Assembly (NCBI GenBank): GCA_029862165.1
Contig: JAOTXU010000009.1
Location: 1-64,000, forward strand
Direction of reading: 5' to 3'
Length of the DNA stretch: 64,000 bases
From: Gammaproteobacteria bacterium
Lineage (GTDB): Bacteria; Pseudomonadota; Gammaproteobacteria; Steroidobacterales; JABDKV01
Shown: piece by piece, positions 18,092 to 27,265 of the stretch
Layout: every line of letters begins with the position of its first letter
Position numbering within the stretch: position 1 is the first letter of the stretch
Notes under the pieces: model-generated
Told to the model about the DNA's origin: nothing
The model's input: the letters and a program-made list of their open reading frames with translations, nothing else
Databases searched by the model: none
Program-made: the position numbers and the translations under genes

Positions 18092-18970
18092 ATGATCGGC
18101 AGGAATGTGTGGGATGGAGTTGTCAGCGCCGCTGCCGATCACGGCGTAAGTGTTACTGCCGACACCGCACGACCACTCAGGGGTGGCAGTATCAATGCGG
18201 CCTGGCGTGTTAATAGCAACGCCGGCACGTTGTTCGTGAAATTCAACGACGCCGGGCGACACGACATGTTCGTCGCTGAGGCTGCCGGCCTGGCAGAATT
18301 GGCCCAAGCGAATGCTGTTCGAGTACCCGATGTCATCTGCACCGGAGCTGTTGCAAAAAAAAGTTTTCTGTTACTCGAGTTCATCGAGCTACAGGCTGGC
18401 CGGAATACCGCCGCCCGACGACTGGGCAGCGCATTAGCGAGTTTGCACGCGTGTCAAGCCAAAGAGTTTGGGTGGAATCGCGACAACACCATTGGCACTA
18501 CCACGCAGATCAATACGCCCGACAAGGACTGGGTGTCATTCTTTTGGCGTCGGCGTTTGGCCTATCAGCTGGACCTAGCGCGTAGCGCGGGGGCGAGGCG
18601 ACTGGCAGATCTGGGTGTCCGGTTAAACGAAAGAATGCCGCTCTTTTTTTCTGGCGTAACGGTAACGCCGGCATTGCTGCATGGTGATTTGTGGGGTGGT
18701 AACTGGGCTTCGTGTGATGACCAGCCGGTGATCTTCGATCCTGCAGTCTATTACGGCGATCCTGAATCGGATATTGCGATGACATCGCTGTTCGGTGGTT
18801 TCCCACCCGCGTTCTATGATGCCTATCGCGCACAACGACCGGATCAACCCGGTGGCGAGCAGCGACGCGAGCTATACCGGCTCTATCATGTACTGAATCA
18901 CTTCAACCTGTTCGGTGGTGGCTACGCTGCGCAGGCTGAACGCATGATCAAAGCGTTACTGAAAGAATGA
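18092..18970 (+). CDS. Fructosamine kinase family protein
   Basis: Protein deglycation enzyme of 292 aa that phosphorylates ketosamines formed by sugar attack on lysines, causing their release. The aminoglycoside-phosphotransferase-like fold shows the nucleotide-binding loop (GGSINAAWRV), the Lys in LFVKFN, the catalytic loop LLHGDLWGGNW and the metal-binding FDPAVYYGDPESD. The ATG directly follows the exonuclease stop. A TIR-bounded element begins 2 bases after its stop codon. Confidence 0.92.
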   Translation: MIGRNVWDGVVSAAADHGVSVTADTARPLRGGSINAAWRVNSNAGTLFVKFNDAGRHDMFVAEAAGLAELAQANAVRVPDVICTGAVAKKSFLLLEFIELQAGRNTAARRLGSALASLHACQAKEFGWNRDNTIGTTTQINTPDKDWVSFFWRRRLAYQLDLARSAGARRLADLGVRLNERMPLFFSGVTVTPALLHGDLWGGNWASCDDQPVIFDPAVYYGDPESDIAMTSLFGGFPPAFYDAYRAQRPDQPGGEQRRELYRLYHVLNHFNLFGGGYAAQAERMIKALLKE

Positions 18971-18972
18971 AA

Positions 18973-19319
18973 TAGGGGTCGCACCGAGGTTTTCCTGAAA
19001 TCAGTGCCCCGCACCGGTCCTCTACACGGAATAGGTGTTGGGTTTGTTTGATCGAAACAAACCACAACACCCTTCCGCACCACCGCTCGCCGACGTCGCC
19101 GCGGGAGAACAGGTTTTCGCTGACGAGGCGATGGCGCACGCTGATGATCTGATTGAATCCTGCGTCGAGCCTTCCAAGCACTAGGTGACAGATACTTCCT
19201 ATCCGGGAGTTCAACGACCGGATCTGACATTGTTTGTATGGTCGGTCGGTGCTGTTACACCTAGGTCCGCACATTGAACGAAGCACGGTGTCCTCTGGAA
19301 AATCTCGGTTCGACCCCTA
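18973..19319. mobile_element. MITE-like element with 23-bp terminal inverted repeats
   Basis: The left end (18973-18995, starting TAGGGGTCG) and the inverted right end (19319-19297) match at 21 of 23 bases. The 347-bp interior holds no transposase; the longest interesting frame is a 49-residue one from GTG 19035. No target duplication is obvious. The element begins 2 bases after the fructosamine kinase stop, and its right end supplies the stop codon of the EF-hand gene. I infer a non-autonomous or decayed transposable element. Confidence 0.6.
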
Positions 19320-19556
19320 GAACTCCCACCAGGTGGTTTTCCACCACGTGATGAATTCTTCCAGTCCAATATGGCCATCGCTGTCGGTGTCGATAATGGA
19401 AAAGCCTTCGGCCGCCTGTTGTACAGTAGACTCCGGCGAGATCACTCGCAGCAGTTCTGTAAACTCGTCGAAATCGATAAATCCATTTCGGTCCCGGTCA
19501 AAGTACTCGAAACTTTCCCCGATCTCTTTGGTCTTTTGTGCTGGCAAACTGTCCAT
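19317..19556 (-). CDS. Small EF-hand calcium-binding protein
   Basis: A 79-aa protein with two canonical EF-hand loops, DRDRNGFIDFDE (20-31) and DTDSDGHIGLEE (56-67), both with all calcium ligands and the final Glu. No signal peptide, so probably cytoplasmic. I use ATG 19556; ATG 19595 is possible, and a far longer frame upstream is antisense to the ABC gene. A perfect TATAAT (complement of 19563-19568) lies only 6 bases before ATG 19556, suggesting a leaderless transcript. The TAG stop lies inside the right inverted repeat of the neighbouring element, so the original C terminus may have been longer. Role unknown. Confidence 0.82.
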   Translation of the reverse strand: MDSLPAQKTKEIGESFEYFDRDRNGFIDFDEFTELLRVISPESTVQQAAEGFSIIDTDSDGHIGLEEFITWWKTTWWEF

Positions 19557-19562
19557 GCAGCC

Positions 19563-19568
19563 ATTATA
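19563..19568 (-). promoter_or_regulatory. Possible -10 box of the EF-hand gene
   Basis: A perfect TATAAT on the minus strand, 6 bases before ATG 19556. Initiation would fall at or next to the ATG. The -35 region at 16-18 bases spacing is poor (TTTCAC or CTTTCA). Confidence 0.4.
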
Positions 19569-19679
19569 CGCGGTGATGCGGCCGGTGAAAGCCATGAGAG
19601 TCTTGAAATAACGATTTTTCGTGCTATAAGATGCCCCCTCTCGGGGAAACGGCAGCTGTCGTACGGTGGGCAAACAGTA

Positions 19680-20612
19680 GTGATTGAAGCCAAAGGACTT
19701 TGTAAACTTTACGGCGATATTACAGCCGTCGACGATTTGTCGTTTCAGGTGGCGCCTGGCGAGGTGCTCGGTTTTCTGGGCCCCAATGGCGCCGGAAAAT
19801 CGACGACGATGCGGATGATTGCGGGATTTCTCACGCCTTCCAGCGGAACGGCGACCGTGTGCGGCCACGACATACAGAAAGAACCGATCGCGGCGAAAAC
19901 GGTGATCGGTTATTTGCCGGAGGGGGCGCCGAACTACCCCGAGATGAGTTGCGGAAGCTTTCTCGAGTTTATTGCCGACATACGCCAGCTCAAGGGCGAC
20001 ACGCGTCGCGCGCGACTCGACGATGTCATTGAAAGATTGCACCTCGGCCCAGTGTTGCACCAGGCGATAGATACCTTGTCCAAGGGCTTCAAGCGGCGAG
20101 TGGGTCTCGCACAGGCTATCTTGCATGACCCACAGGTGTTGATCCTCGATGAGCCCACCGACGGGCTGGACCCAAATCAGAAATTCGAAGTCCGTAACCT
20201 AATCAGCGCAATGGCGTCAGACAAGATTATCGTTATCTCGACTCACATATTAGAGGAGGTACATGCTGTCTGCAGCCGCGCCATTGTCATCGCCCACGGC
20301 AAACTACTGGCGGATGACTCACCGCAGGCATTGGAAGCGCGTTCGCGCTATCACAACGCTGTGTCAATGAAGATTGGCGATGGCACCGATGCCGATTCAG
20401 TGCGCAACGCGCTGCGCGCCGTGCAGCAAATAACGCGTATCGAGGGCGAGGGCAATTCGATAACTGCGTTCCCCAAAGACGGCGCACTGCTGTTACCGCG
20501 AATTACCGAGCTGGCCAACAGCCATCAATGGCGTCTGGATGAATTACACCTGGAAGGTGGTCGCCTGGACGAGGTTTTTCGCGACATTACGACGGCAGAG
20601 GGGAACGCATGA
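19680..20612 (+). CDS. Gld-type ABC transporter ATP-binding protein
   Basis: ATPase subunit of 310 aa with Walker A GPNGAGKS (34-41), signature LSKGFKRRVGLAQA, Walker B VLILDEPTDGLD and the H-loop ISTHILEEV. The C-terminal extension resembles that of GldA-like subunits. The GTG at 19680 begins the conserved core; the frame is open further left but there overlaps the EF-hand gene in antisense. It leads a four-gene operon with a permease (4-base overlap), an auxiliary membrane protein and a DUF4340 protein. In Bacteroidetes GldAFG serves gliding; in proteobacteria the substrate is unknown. Confidence 0.9.
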   Translation: MIEAKGLCKLYGDITAVDDLSFQVAPGEVLGFLGPNGAGKSTTMRMIAGFLTPSSGTATVCGHDIQKEPIAAKTVIGYLPEGAPNYPEMSCGSFLEFIADIRQLKGDTRRARLDDVIERLHLGPVLHQAIDTLSKGFKRRVGLAQAILHDPQVLILDEPTDGLDPNQKFEVRNLISAMASDKIIVISTHILEEVHAVCSRAIVIAHGKLLADDSPQALEARSRYHNAVSMKIGDGTDADSVRNALRAVQQITRIEGEGNSITAFPKDGALLLPRITELANSHQWRLDELHLEGGRLDEVFRDITTAEGNA

Positions 20613-21343
20613 ATCCGGTCTGGATAATCCTGAAGCGAGAATTGCACAGTTATTTTGCGACGCCAGTCGCCTACGTTTTTATCGTCATATTTTTAATTCT
20701 CACCGGGGCTTTTACGTTTCAGATCGGAGGTCTGTACGAACGCGGTCAGGCGGACCTGATCCCGTTTTTTACGTTCCATCCCTGGCTTTATCTTTTTCTG
20801 GTGCCCGCATTGTCGATGCGTTTGTGGGCCGAGGAACGTAAGACAGGAACAATCGAATTGCTGATGACCCTGCCGGTAACAATGTGGCAGGCCGTGTTGG
20901 GGAAGTTTCTCGCGGCGTGGTTTTTCACCGGGATTGCATTGGTGTTGACCTTTCCGTTGTGGATTACAGTCAACTATCTGGGCGACCCCGACAATGGCGT
21001 TATTCTGGCAGCATATATCGGCTCTTTCATGATGGCTGGTGGTTTTCTGGCTATTGGCGCATGTCTTTCGGCTGTCACCCGTAATCAGGTGATTGCTTTT
21101 ATCATTACGGTAACGGTTTGTTTTCTATTCCTGCTCGCTGGATACGATCTGGTATTGAGTGCAATACAGGGCTGGATGCCACAACCTATTGTCGATGCAA
21201 TTGCCTCTTTGAGTTTTTTGACGCATTTTTCCTCGATCATCAAAGGCGTGATAGATCTACGTGACCTGGTGTATTTCGGGCTGATAATTGTGTTTTTTCT
21301 CATCGCCAATGCGGTGGTGCTGGACATGAAGAAGGCAAGCTGA
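20609..21343 (+). CDS. Gld-type ABC transporter permease
   Basis: ABC-2-type permease of 244 aa, GldF-like, with about six hydrophobic segments (about 21-40, 58-75, 101-127, 135-160, 168-190, 222-240) and the conserved RELHSYFATPVAYVFI start and AEERKTGTIELLMTLPVT segment that touches the ATPase. It overlaps the ATPase gene by ATGA and its own TGA overlaps the next ATG by one base. Forms the membrane channel of the complex. Confidence 0.9.
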   Translation: MNPVWIILKRELHSYFATPVAYVFIVIFLILTGAFTFQIGGLYERGQADLIPFFTFHPWLYLFLVPALSMRLWAEERKTGTIELLMTLPVTMWQAVLGKFLAAWFFTGIALVLTFPLWITVNYLGDPDNGVILAAYIGSFMMAGGFLAIGACLSAVTRNQVIAFIITVTVCFLFLLAGYDLVLSAIQGWMPQPIVDAIASLSFLTHFSSIIKGVIDLRDLVYFGLIIVFFLIANAVVLDMKKAS

Positions 21344-23223
21344 TGGAAGCGTGGCACAAGAATATATTCAGTTTTTCGGGGCTGGCATTGCTGGGCGTAC
21401 TGTTTATCAGTCTGATTATGCTCAGCAATGTCTTGTTGCGTGGCATTCGCCTGGATCTGACGGAAAACAAACTTTATACAGTCAGCGAAGGCACACGTAA
21501 CGTATTGAGAAAAATAGACGAGCCGATTAACGTGTATTTCTTCTACTCGGAAACCGCCGCACGCAACGCACCCTCGCTGCGGCCGTACGCGACACGAGTG
21601 CGCGAGACGTTGGAAGAATTTGTCCAGCACGCTGGCGGCAAACTGCGCTTGCAGGTCATCGATCCGAAACCATTTAGCGAAGAAGAGGATCAGGCTTCGC
21701 AATTCGGCTTGCAGGCATTGCCGACGCCGAGTGGAGAATCGGTCTATCTGGGTCTGGCGGCGACCAATGCGGTTGGTGAGGAGGAGACGATTGCATTTTT
21801 CGAACCAGGCAAAGAGGCCGCACTGGAATACGATATCGCCAAGCTGATCTACACACTGGCGAGTCCGAAAAAACCCGTAATCGGGTTGATGACAGGCCTG
21901 GCGATGGGCGGCGATTTTAATCCACAAACACGACAGGCTGATCCGGCGTGGGTGATTGACGACCAGATCAACTCATTATTCGATTTGCGTGACCTCAGCC
22001 CCACAGTCACGGCAATCGAACATGAAATTGATGTGTTGATGCTCGTACACCCAAAATCGCTCAGTGATGAAACCTTGTACGGCATCGATCAATTCATCAT
22101 GCGCGGCGGGAAGGCGCTGATTTTTGTCGACCCGCATGCCGAAATCGATCGTCCGCCACAAGACCCGAATAATCCGGCCGCGGCTTTTGCTGCAAGCCGC
22201 AGTTCGTCACTCGCGCGGCTCTTCGACACCTGGGGCATAGAGGTGTCAACAGCAAACGTGCTTGGCGACAATGTGCTGGCATTGCAGGTTGGTGGCCGGC
22301 CTGGCGCCGCGACATCGCGCCATCTTGCGCTACTGGGTTTGTCCGAGCGGTCATTCAATAAAGAAGATATCGTCACAGGCGAGCTGTCGAACGTGAACCT
22401 CGGGATGCCTGGTTTTATCGAGGTGACCGAAGAAGCGGCTGTCACAGTCGTGCCGCTGATGCGCTCGACCGACGAAGCGGGCCCGATTCCTGTAGACAGG
22501 GTGCGTTTTCTGTCAGACCCAAACGATCTGCGGGGTGTTTTCAAAGCAACTGGCGAGCAATACACCCTGGCTGCCAGGCTGAGCGGTCCGGTGTCCAGTG
22601 CCTTTCCAGAAGGCGCGCCGGGAGATGGTGACACCGAAGGCCATCTGCCGGAGTCAAAAGAAAGCATCAATGTTGTAGTGGTCGCAGATGTCGACATGTT
22701 GGCAGACCAGTATTGGGCACAGGTAAGAAGTTTCTTTGGTCAACGCATCGTTTCGGCATGGGCGGGGAACGGCGACTTTGTCGTCAACACACTGGACAAT
22801 CTAACCGGCAGCAGCGATCTGATCGGGATACGCAGTCGCGAGAGCTACCGCCGGCCCTTCGACAGGGTAGACGAGCTAAAGCGGATGGCGGATGAACGTT
22901 TTCTCGCAAAAGAACAAGAACTACAGGACCAACTCACTCTGACCGAAGAAAAACTGGGCACTTTGCAGTCTGGCCGCGATGACGATAACCCACTGGTCAT
23001 GACAGCGGAACAAAGCGCCGAGATTCAGCGCTTTCTCGACCAGCGCGTGCAAATTCGCAAAGAGCTGCGTCGGGTTCGGCGTGACCTGGATCGTGACATC
23101 GAACTGCTCGGCACCAAACTGAAGCTCATCAACATCGGCCTGGTTCCCTTGCTCATCTCGTTTGGAGGGTTGGGTGCAGTTATGTTGCGGTCGCGACGCC
23201 GGCATACGCAGGCGGCAACATGA
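21343..23223 (+). CDS. GldG-like ABC transporter auxiliary protein
   Basis: A 626-aa protein of the ABC_transp_aux/GldG family. One transmembrane segment near the N terminus (about 12-31), a large extracytoplasmic region with the conserved RLDLTENKLYTVSEGTR entry and a ThuA/DUF4350-like fold, a coiled-coil stretch (about 500-590) and a C-terminal transmembrane helix (about 598-618). The start overlaps the permease stop as TGATG. It probably docks on the permease outside the membrane. Function in proteobacteria not established. Confidence 0.88.
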   Translation: MEAWHKNIFSFSGLALLGVLFISLIMLSNVLLRGIRLDLTENKLYTVSEGTRNVLRKIDEPINVYFFYSETAARNAPSLRPYATRVRETLEEFVQHAGGKLRLQVIDPKPFSEEEDQASQFGLQALPTPSGESVYLGLAATNAVGEEETIAFFEPGKEAALEYDIAKLIYTLASPKKPVIGLMTGLAMGGDFNPQTRQADPAWVIDDQINSLFDLRDLSPTVTAIEHEIDVLMLVHPKSLSDETLYGIDQFIMRGGKALIFVDPHAEIDRPPQDPNNPAAAFAASRSSSLARLFDTWGIEVSTANVLGDNVLALQVGGRPGAATSRHLALLGLSERSFNKEDIVTGELSNVNLGMPGFIEVTEEAAVTVVPLMRSTDEAGPIPVDRVRFLSDPNDLRGVFKATGEQYTLAARLSGPVSSAFPEGAPGDGDTEGHLPESKESINVVVVADVDMLADQYWAQVRSFFGQRIVSAWAGNGDFVVNTLDNLTGSSDLIGIRSRESYRRPFDRVDELKRMADERFLAKEQELQDQLTLTEEKLGTLQSGRDDDNPLVMTAEQSAEIQRFLDQRVQIRKELRRVRRDLDRDIELLGTKLKLINIGLVPLLISFGGLGAVMLRSRRRHTQAAT

Positions 23224-24344
23224 AGAAACATCACCTTGGCGTCTTGGTTGCATCTGCTGTGCTCGCAATAGTGGCCGCGTTTTGGGCATCTAGTGTGCGT
23301 GAGCCCGTTGTCCCGGAAAATATCAGTGGCACGCCATTACTGCCGGGTCTATCAGAGTCGGTTAATGATGTTAGTGGCCTCAGGTTGGTCGGTGCGGGCA
23401 ATGAAACCTTTGCAACCCTGACACGCGGTGAAAAGACCTGGAACCTGACAGAAAAATCGGGATATCGGGCAAATGTCGCTGACGTGCGGGAGCTGTTGTT
23501 TAAGCTTTCGCAGGCGAAGCTGTTGGAAGAGAAAACCTCAAACCCGGCGTATTACAGTCGCCTCGGAGTGCAAAGCGTTGATGCTGCTGATGCCGCCGGC
23601 GTACGTGTCGAGCTTGAGGGTGTCAGTGTGCCGGCGATCATCGTTGGTAACTGGGAAAACGCCCGTGAGGCAGTTTATGTGCGACGTGCCGATGAAGCCA
23701 CGAGCTGGCTGGTAAGTGGCGTTATTTCCATTTCGAAAGACACTCTGCAGTGGCTAGATCGCCAGGCGCTTGACGTCAATCCCGGTCGCATAGCTGAAGT
23801 GGAAATAGCCCATCCGGACGGTGAGACAGTATTGATAAGCAAAAGCGCGTTTGGCCAAGCGAATTTTGATGTTGAAAATATTCCTGCCGGGCGCGAACTG
23901 AAACGGGAAAGCATTGCCAATGACATGGCCAGCGTCGTCGAAAATTTGCGGGCCGACGATGTACTGTCGTTGGCCAATTCAGGCTTCGCAGACCTAAAGA
24001 CCACCCGTGTCAGCTATCGAGCATTTGACGGCTTTGTAGTGCACGCCGATGTAGCCACCAAAGATGATCAGTACTACGCGCACTTTAGCGCGGCGACCAA
24101 TGCGGAAGTCGCGGCACGGTATCAGCCGACACCGGAAGCGGCCGAAGCTGATGCTGTCGCGGATGCCGCTGATTTGGGTCCGGTCGCCGGCCCTGCACCG
24201 GCCACGGAGCCGGATCTCGGTGCTGTTGCTGAAGAGGCGGCAGCACTGAACACGCATTACGCAGAGTGGGTCTATGTGCTGCCCAAATCTAAGTACGATC
24301 AGATGAGCCGGCGCATGGACGACCTGTTAAACGAAAGCAGTTAA
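23220..24344 (+). CDS. DUF4340 membrane-anchored protein
   Basis: A 374-aa protein with an N-terminal membrane anchor (about 6-23) and beta-rich DUF4340 repeats (about 60-300). A low-complexity Ala/Asp/Pro stretch (about 300-345) precedes the C-terminal segment YAEWVYVLPKSKYDQM. DUF4340 proteins regularly end Gld-like ABC operons and probably belong to the same envelope complex. The ATG overlaps the GldG-like stop by 4 bases. Confidence 0.86.
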   Translation: MKKHHLGVLVASAVLAIVAAFWASSVREPVVPENISGTPLLPGLSESVNDVSGLRLVGAGNETFATLTRGEKTWNLTEKSGYRANVADVRELLFKLSQAKLLEEKTSNPAYYSRLGVQSVDAADAAGVRVELEGVSVPAIIVGNWENAREAVYVRRADEATSWLVSGVISISKDTLQWLDRQALDVNPGRIAEVEIAHPDGETVLISKSAFGQANFDVENIPAGRELKRESIANDMASVVENLRADDVLSLANSGFADLKTTRVSYRAFDGFVVHADVATKDDQYYAHFSAATNAEVAARYQPTPEAAEADAVADAADLGPVAGPAPATEPDLGAVAEEAAALNTHYAEWVYVLPKSKYDQMSRRMDDLLNESS

Positions 24345-24487
24345 TGATCCGCGGGATCGTCGCCTCGCAGTTCGCAAATAACAAAGCGGCTTAACGACAA
24401 GCAGGTTTCTATATTTCGGTGCAATAGTGTGCCTCGACCAACTTATTTCCTTTAGGGCTCACCCGCACCACCAACTGGCAGAATGCA

Positions 24488-26044
24488 TCAAATGCGTTCG
24501 AGGAGCGCCTTAAATCGTGGATGGTCCTTGATGCTCGCGAAATCTCTATCCGACTCCCACATGCGTTTGTTGCGTGCGCCGAGATCTGCCGCTCTTTCAA
24601 GACAGTCCACGGCGGTTTCCAGGTCGCCAGACTGTGAATGGAAGCACGCGGAGTTGTACATGACATTGGCTGAATCCGGGCTCGCATCCTGAGCCCGCTT
24701 AAGCCATACAAGCCCTTTCTCTTTGTCTCCGAGCTCCAGATAGACAGTAGCGCCCAGAACCCAGGCGCGCGCGTCGTTAGGGTTTAGCTCGAGCGCACGA
24801 TCGGCCCTGTCAATGAACTGCTCAAGTAATTCCCGTTCGCGATCCTGTTCGCCGAGATCTCTAAACATTTGGGCGCCCAGCGCCAGCGACTGGTAATCCT
24901 CGGGCCGTACCTCAGCTGCGCGGCAGTACAATTCGGCGGCTTTCTCGTGTTGACCGAGGGTACGCGCCATTTGCGCGTAGAAATGTATGGGTTCGAAAAG
25001 TCGCGGATTGATCGAAATTGCCTTTTCGAATTCTGCTTCGGCCTGGTCAAACTGCTCGTGGACCAAAAACGCGTAACCGCGCGCGGCATGAGATTCGGCA
25101 AGGTGTGGCGCCAATTCGATGGCTTTGCGGCTGGCCTCATGGGCTTGGTCGAGCCATTTGGTTTCTTTGTTGCTATACCAGTAAGTATCGACAAAGACAT
25201 AAGTTAGTCCAGCCCACGCAAGCGCGTAGTTCGGATCAATGCGAATAGCCGCTTCGAACATTTCCAAGGCTTTTTCAAGGTGCCCGGGTTCGGGGCGATG
25301 AAACCGCTCACGTCCCCGAAGGTAATAATCAAGTGCATTGGCATCCTCGGTCGTGGACTGTATGGCCTTTTGCTCGTCCGACGTCAGCCTTAGCTTAAGC
25401 GCTTCGACGATCTGCGTCGCAATCTCGTCTTGCACTACAAAAATGTCCTGCAAATCCCGGTCATAAGTCTGCGACCACAGATGCCGATCATCAACGGCGT
25501 CGACGAATTGTGCGGTTATGCGCACCCGGTCGCCCGAGCGCCTGACGCTGCCTTCAAGCACGTGGCGAACGTTCAGTTGCCTGGCGATGGTCGGCATGTC
25601 AACTGACGTGCCTTTGAGGGCAAACGAAGAAGTGCGGGAACATACGCGCAGTGATTGCAAGCGCGTCAAGAGGTTTAGCAATTCCTCAGACAGGCCATCG
25701 CTGAAATACTCGTTGTCAGTGTTGCCACTCATGTTGACGAAGGGTAATACCGCGACGGACGCGTCCGACGGAGCGTTACTTGCTTCGGTCGACTCAGTAA
25801 GCTTGACACCCGCGGGCGTTACATCGAGAACCCATGCGAGGACTATGGCAATCGGAAAACCGAGACCCACGAGCCATATCACCAATGTGTCCGACCATTC
25901 TGGAAGGTGCAATGGCTCAATCGTGACGTCGGCAATTTGGATTAGGAGCCAGCCAACAATCACGTACGTGATGATGACGCGCACGACCTTGCGGCGCTTC
26001 ATCTCCGCCCAAAAGCCGGAAGATTCAGTTGGTTCGTCTGACAC
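24488..26044 (-). CDS. TolB-like/TPR membrane protein
   Basis: A 518-aa protein. Two transmembrane helices (about 21-40 and 52-72) follow a short cytoplasmic motif FWAEMKRRKVVRV. A TolB N-terminal-like domain (about 95-225: VAVLPFVNMSG ... FSDGLSEELLNLL ... LEGSVRRSGDRVRITAQ) and at least six TPR repeats (about 240-510) follow. GTG 26044 gives the usual N terminus; a TTG at 26074 is possible. Such proteins are often annotated as adenylate-cyclase-like or CadC-related sensors, but no cyclase or DNA-binding domain is present. Likely a protein-interaction scaffold at the inner membrane. It stands alone. Confidence 0.85.
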   Translation of the reverse strand: MSDEPTESSGFWAEMKRRKVVRVIITYVIVGWLLIQIADVTIEPLHLPEWSDTLVIWLVGLGFPIAIVLAWVLDVTPAGVKLTESTEASNAPSDASVAVLPFVNMSGNTDNEYFSDGLSEELLNLLTRLQSLRVCSRTSSFALKGTSVDMPTIARQLNVRHVLEGSVRRSGDRVRITAQFVDAVDDRHLWSQTYDRDLQDIFVVQDEIATQIVEALKLRLTSDEQKAIQSTTEDANALDYYLRGRERFHRPEPGHLEKALEMFEAAIRIDPNYALAWAGLTYVFVDTYWYSNKETKWLDQAHEASRKAIELAPHLAESHAARGYAFLVHEQFDQAEAEFEKAISINPRLFEPIHFYAQMARTLGQHEKAAELYCRAAEVRPEDYQSLALGAQMFRDLGEQDRERELLEQFIDRADRALELNPNDARAWVLGATVYLELGDKEKGLVWLKRAQDASPDSANVMYNSACFHSQSGDLETAVDCLERAADLGARNKRMWESDRDFASIKDHPRFKALLERI

Positions 26045-26201
26045 TAGTTTTTTGATCAAGCAGTCTGGCCACAATCCGTACCATTGTAGTCCAAATTAGA
26101 AGCTCGATTGCTTAGACGCGTTGACTGGACCGCATTCTTTGCTCAGGGCAGCGTGAACAGAAAACCCGCGCTATGGCAGATTCTTTCCTTGCCGCTTCGG
26201 C

Positions 26202-26564
26202 CTATATCCAGAGGGGTTGCTCTACGGTGAACTCGCCGGGTGTGTCACCCGTGTTTAGCGTGCCGGCCGGTTCGAGCAATAGTACGTGGCATTCGTTTTC
26301 CGCGACCGGTTTATGTTCTACGCCTTTTGGCACTACGTAAAGATCGCCGTCGGCCAGCGACACTTCGCCGTCGTGCAGCAGTATTGTCATTTTGCCGTGT
26401 AAAACAAGAAACAGTTCGTCCGTTTCGGCGTGACTGTGCCACGTGAACTCGCCTTGTATCTTGACCAGCTTGACGTGGTAATCGTTAAGGGCGGCCACGA
26501 TGCCGGGCGTCCAGTGCTTATCGATTCCGCGAAGTTTTTCTCTTAGGCTGATGGCCTGTGGCAT
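26202..26564 (-). CDS. Cupin-domain protein
   Basis: Single-domain beta-barrel of 120 aa. Cupin motif 1 is HSHAETDELFLVLHG with the usual His, His, Glu metal ligands; motif 2 (GDLYVVPKGVEHKP) supplies the last His. Such proteins bind a metal and act as small isomerases, dioxygenases or sensors; no substrate can be read from the sequence. It lies 2 bases after the VOC gene and in operon with hemH. Confidence 0.88.
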   Translation of the reverse strand: MPQAISLREKLRGIDKHWTPGIVAALNDYHVKLVKIQGEFTWHSHAETDELFLVLHGKMTILLHDGEVSLADGDLYVVPKGVEHKPVAENECHVLLLEPAGTLNTGDTPGEFTVEQPLWI

Positions 26565-26566
26565 TT

Positions 26567-27265
26567 CTAGATACCGTGCAAGAATATGGGTAGTCCACCG
26601 GGCGATTTAAGTACCGCGACGCCGGGTGGGGCTTTATCGCTCACCGTTTCGATCCCTGCCTGTCGAAGTTTGGCAAGCTGTGTCGAAATGTTTTGCGACT
26701 GAAAACTTAACGACAGCCCCTTTATCTCAGCCGTTTGGTGCAGACCGAGTACGACACCCGTGGCACGCAACCAGATATGTGGATGAGGGTCTTTGGACTG
26801 CCCGAGTTCTTCAAATTCCAGGCGTTGCCAGAACGCAGCCGAGGTTTCGAGGTCGCGCACCGGTAACGTGATTTCGCGGAAACGACCACAAGCCGATTCG
26901 GCGTGATCGAACGGCGGTGGAGAAAATGTCCGGGCTTCGACGATCCGGATGAAATTGTCGTCGGGATCAGAAAAGATCAGCTCGTTGAACTCGTCGTCCC
27001 CGGTCTTGGCTTTTTCAAATTCTATGCCGCGAGAACGTAATTCTCCTATTTCGCCTGCGAGATCGGGGAGTACAAACGTGATCATCGGTGCATGCAACGG
27101 TGCTTCGTGCAAGCCGACATGAACCGTGCCGTCACTCAGGACGGCATAGGGGTGTTGCCAGATATCGCCAACGGTAAGCTGCTTGAATCCCAGATCTTCA
27201 TAAAATCCGATGGAATCCAGGATGTGTTCTGTCTGCAAACCGAGTTCCAGAAAACGACCAATCAC
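26567..27265 (-). CDS. Two-domain VOC-family protein
   Basis: A 232-aa protein built from two glyoxalase/bleomycin-resistance-type halves (about 1-115 and 125-232), each with a beta-alpha-beta-beta-beta character. The second half carries PVRDLETSAAFWQRLEFEELGQ. Family members isomerise, cleave or bind small molecules at a metal site. It overlaps the hemH stop by 4 bases. Substrate unknown. Confidence 0.86.
   Translation of the reverse strand: MIGRFLELGLQTEHILDSIGFYEDLGFKQLTVGDIWQHPYAVLSDGTVHVGLHEAPLHAPMITFVLPDLAGEIGELRSRGIEFEKAKTGDDEFNELIFSDPDDNFIRIVEARTFSPPPFDHAESACGRFREITLPVRDLETSAAFWQRLEFEELGQSKDPHPHIWLRATGVVLGLHQTAEIKGLSLSFQSQNISTQLAKLRQAGIETVSDKAPPGVAVLKSPGGLPIFLHGI

Noticed and set aside
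19035-19184. 49-codon frame from GTG inside the MITE-like element
   Set aside because: Plausible sequence but no family and weak start; kept only as a remark.
19297-19330. tRNA T-arm-like GGTTCGACCCC followed by CCACCA-like bases
   Set aside because: The T-stem does not pair and no acceptor, D or anticodon arms lie upstream; it is the end of the inverted-repeat element.
19557-20126. Long minus-strand frame extending the EF-hand gene to 269 codons
   Set aside because: It is antisense to the conserved ABC ATPase and has no family character; only the last 79 codons are EF-hand.
21085-21927. 280-codon minus-strand frame
   Set aside because: Shadow of the Gld permease and GldG-like genes, whose families and overlapping starts are clear.
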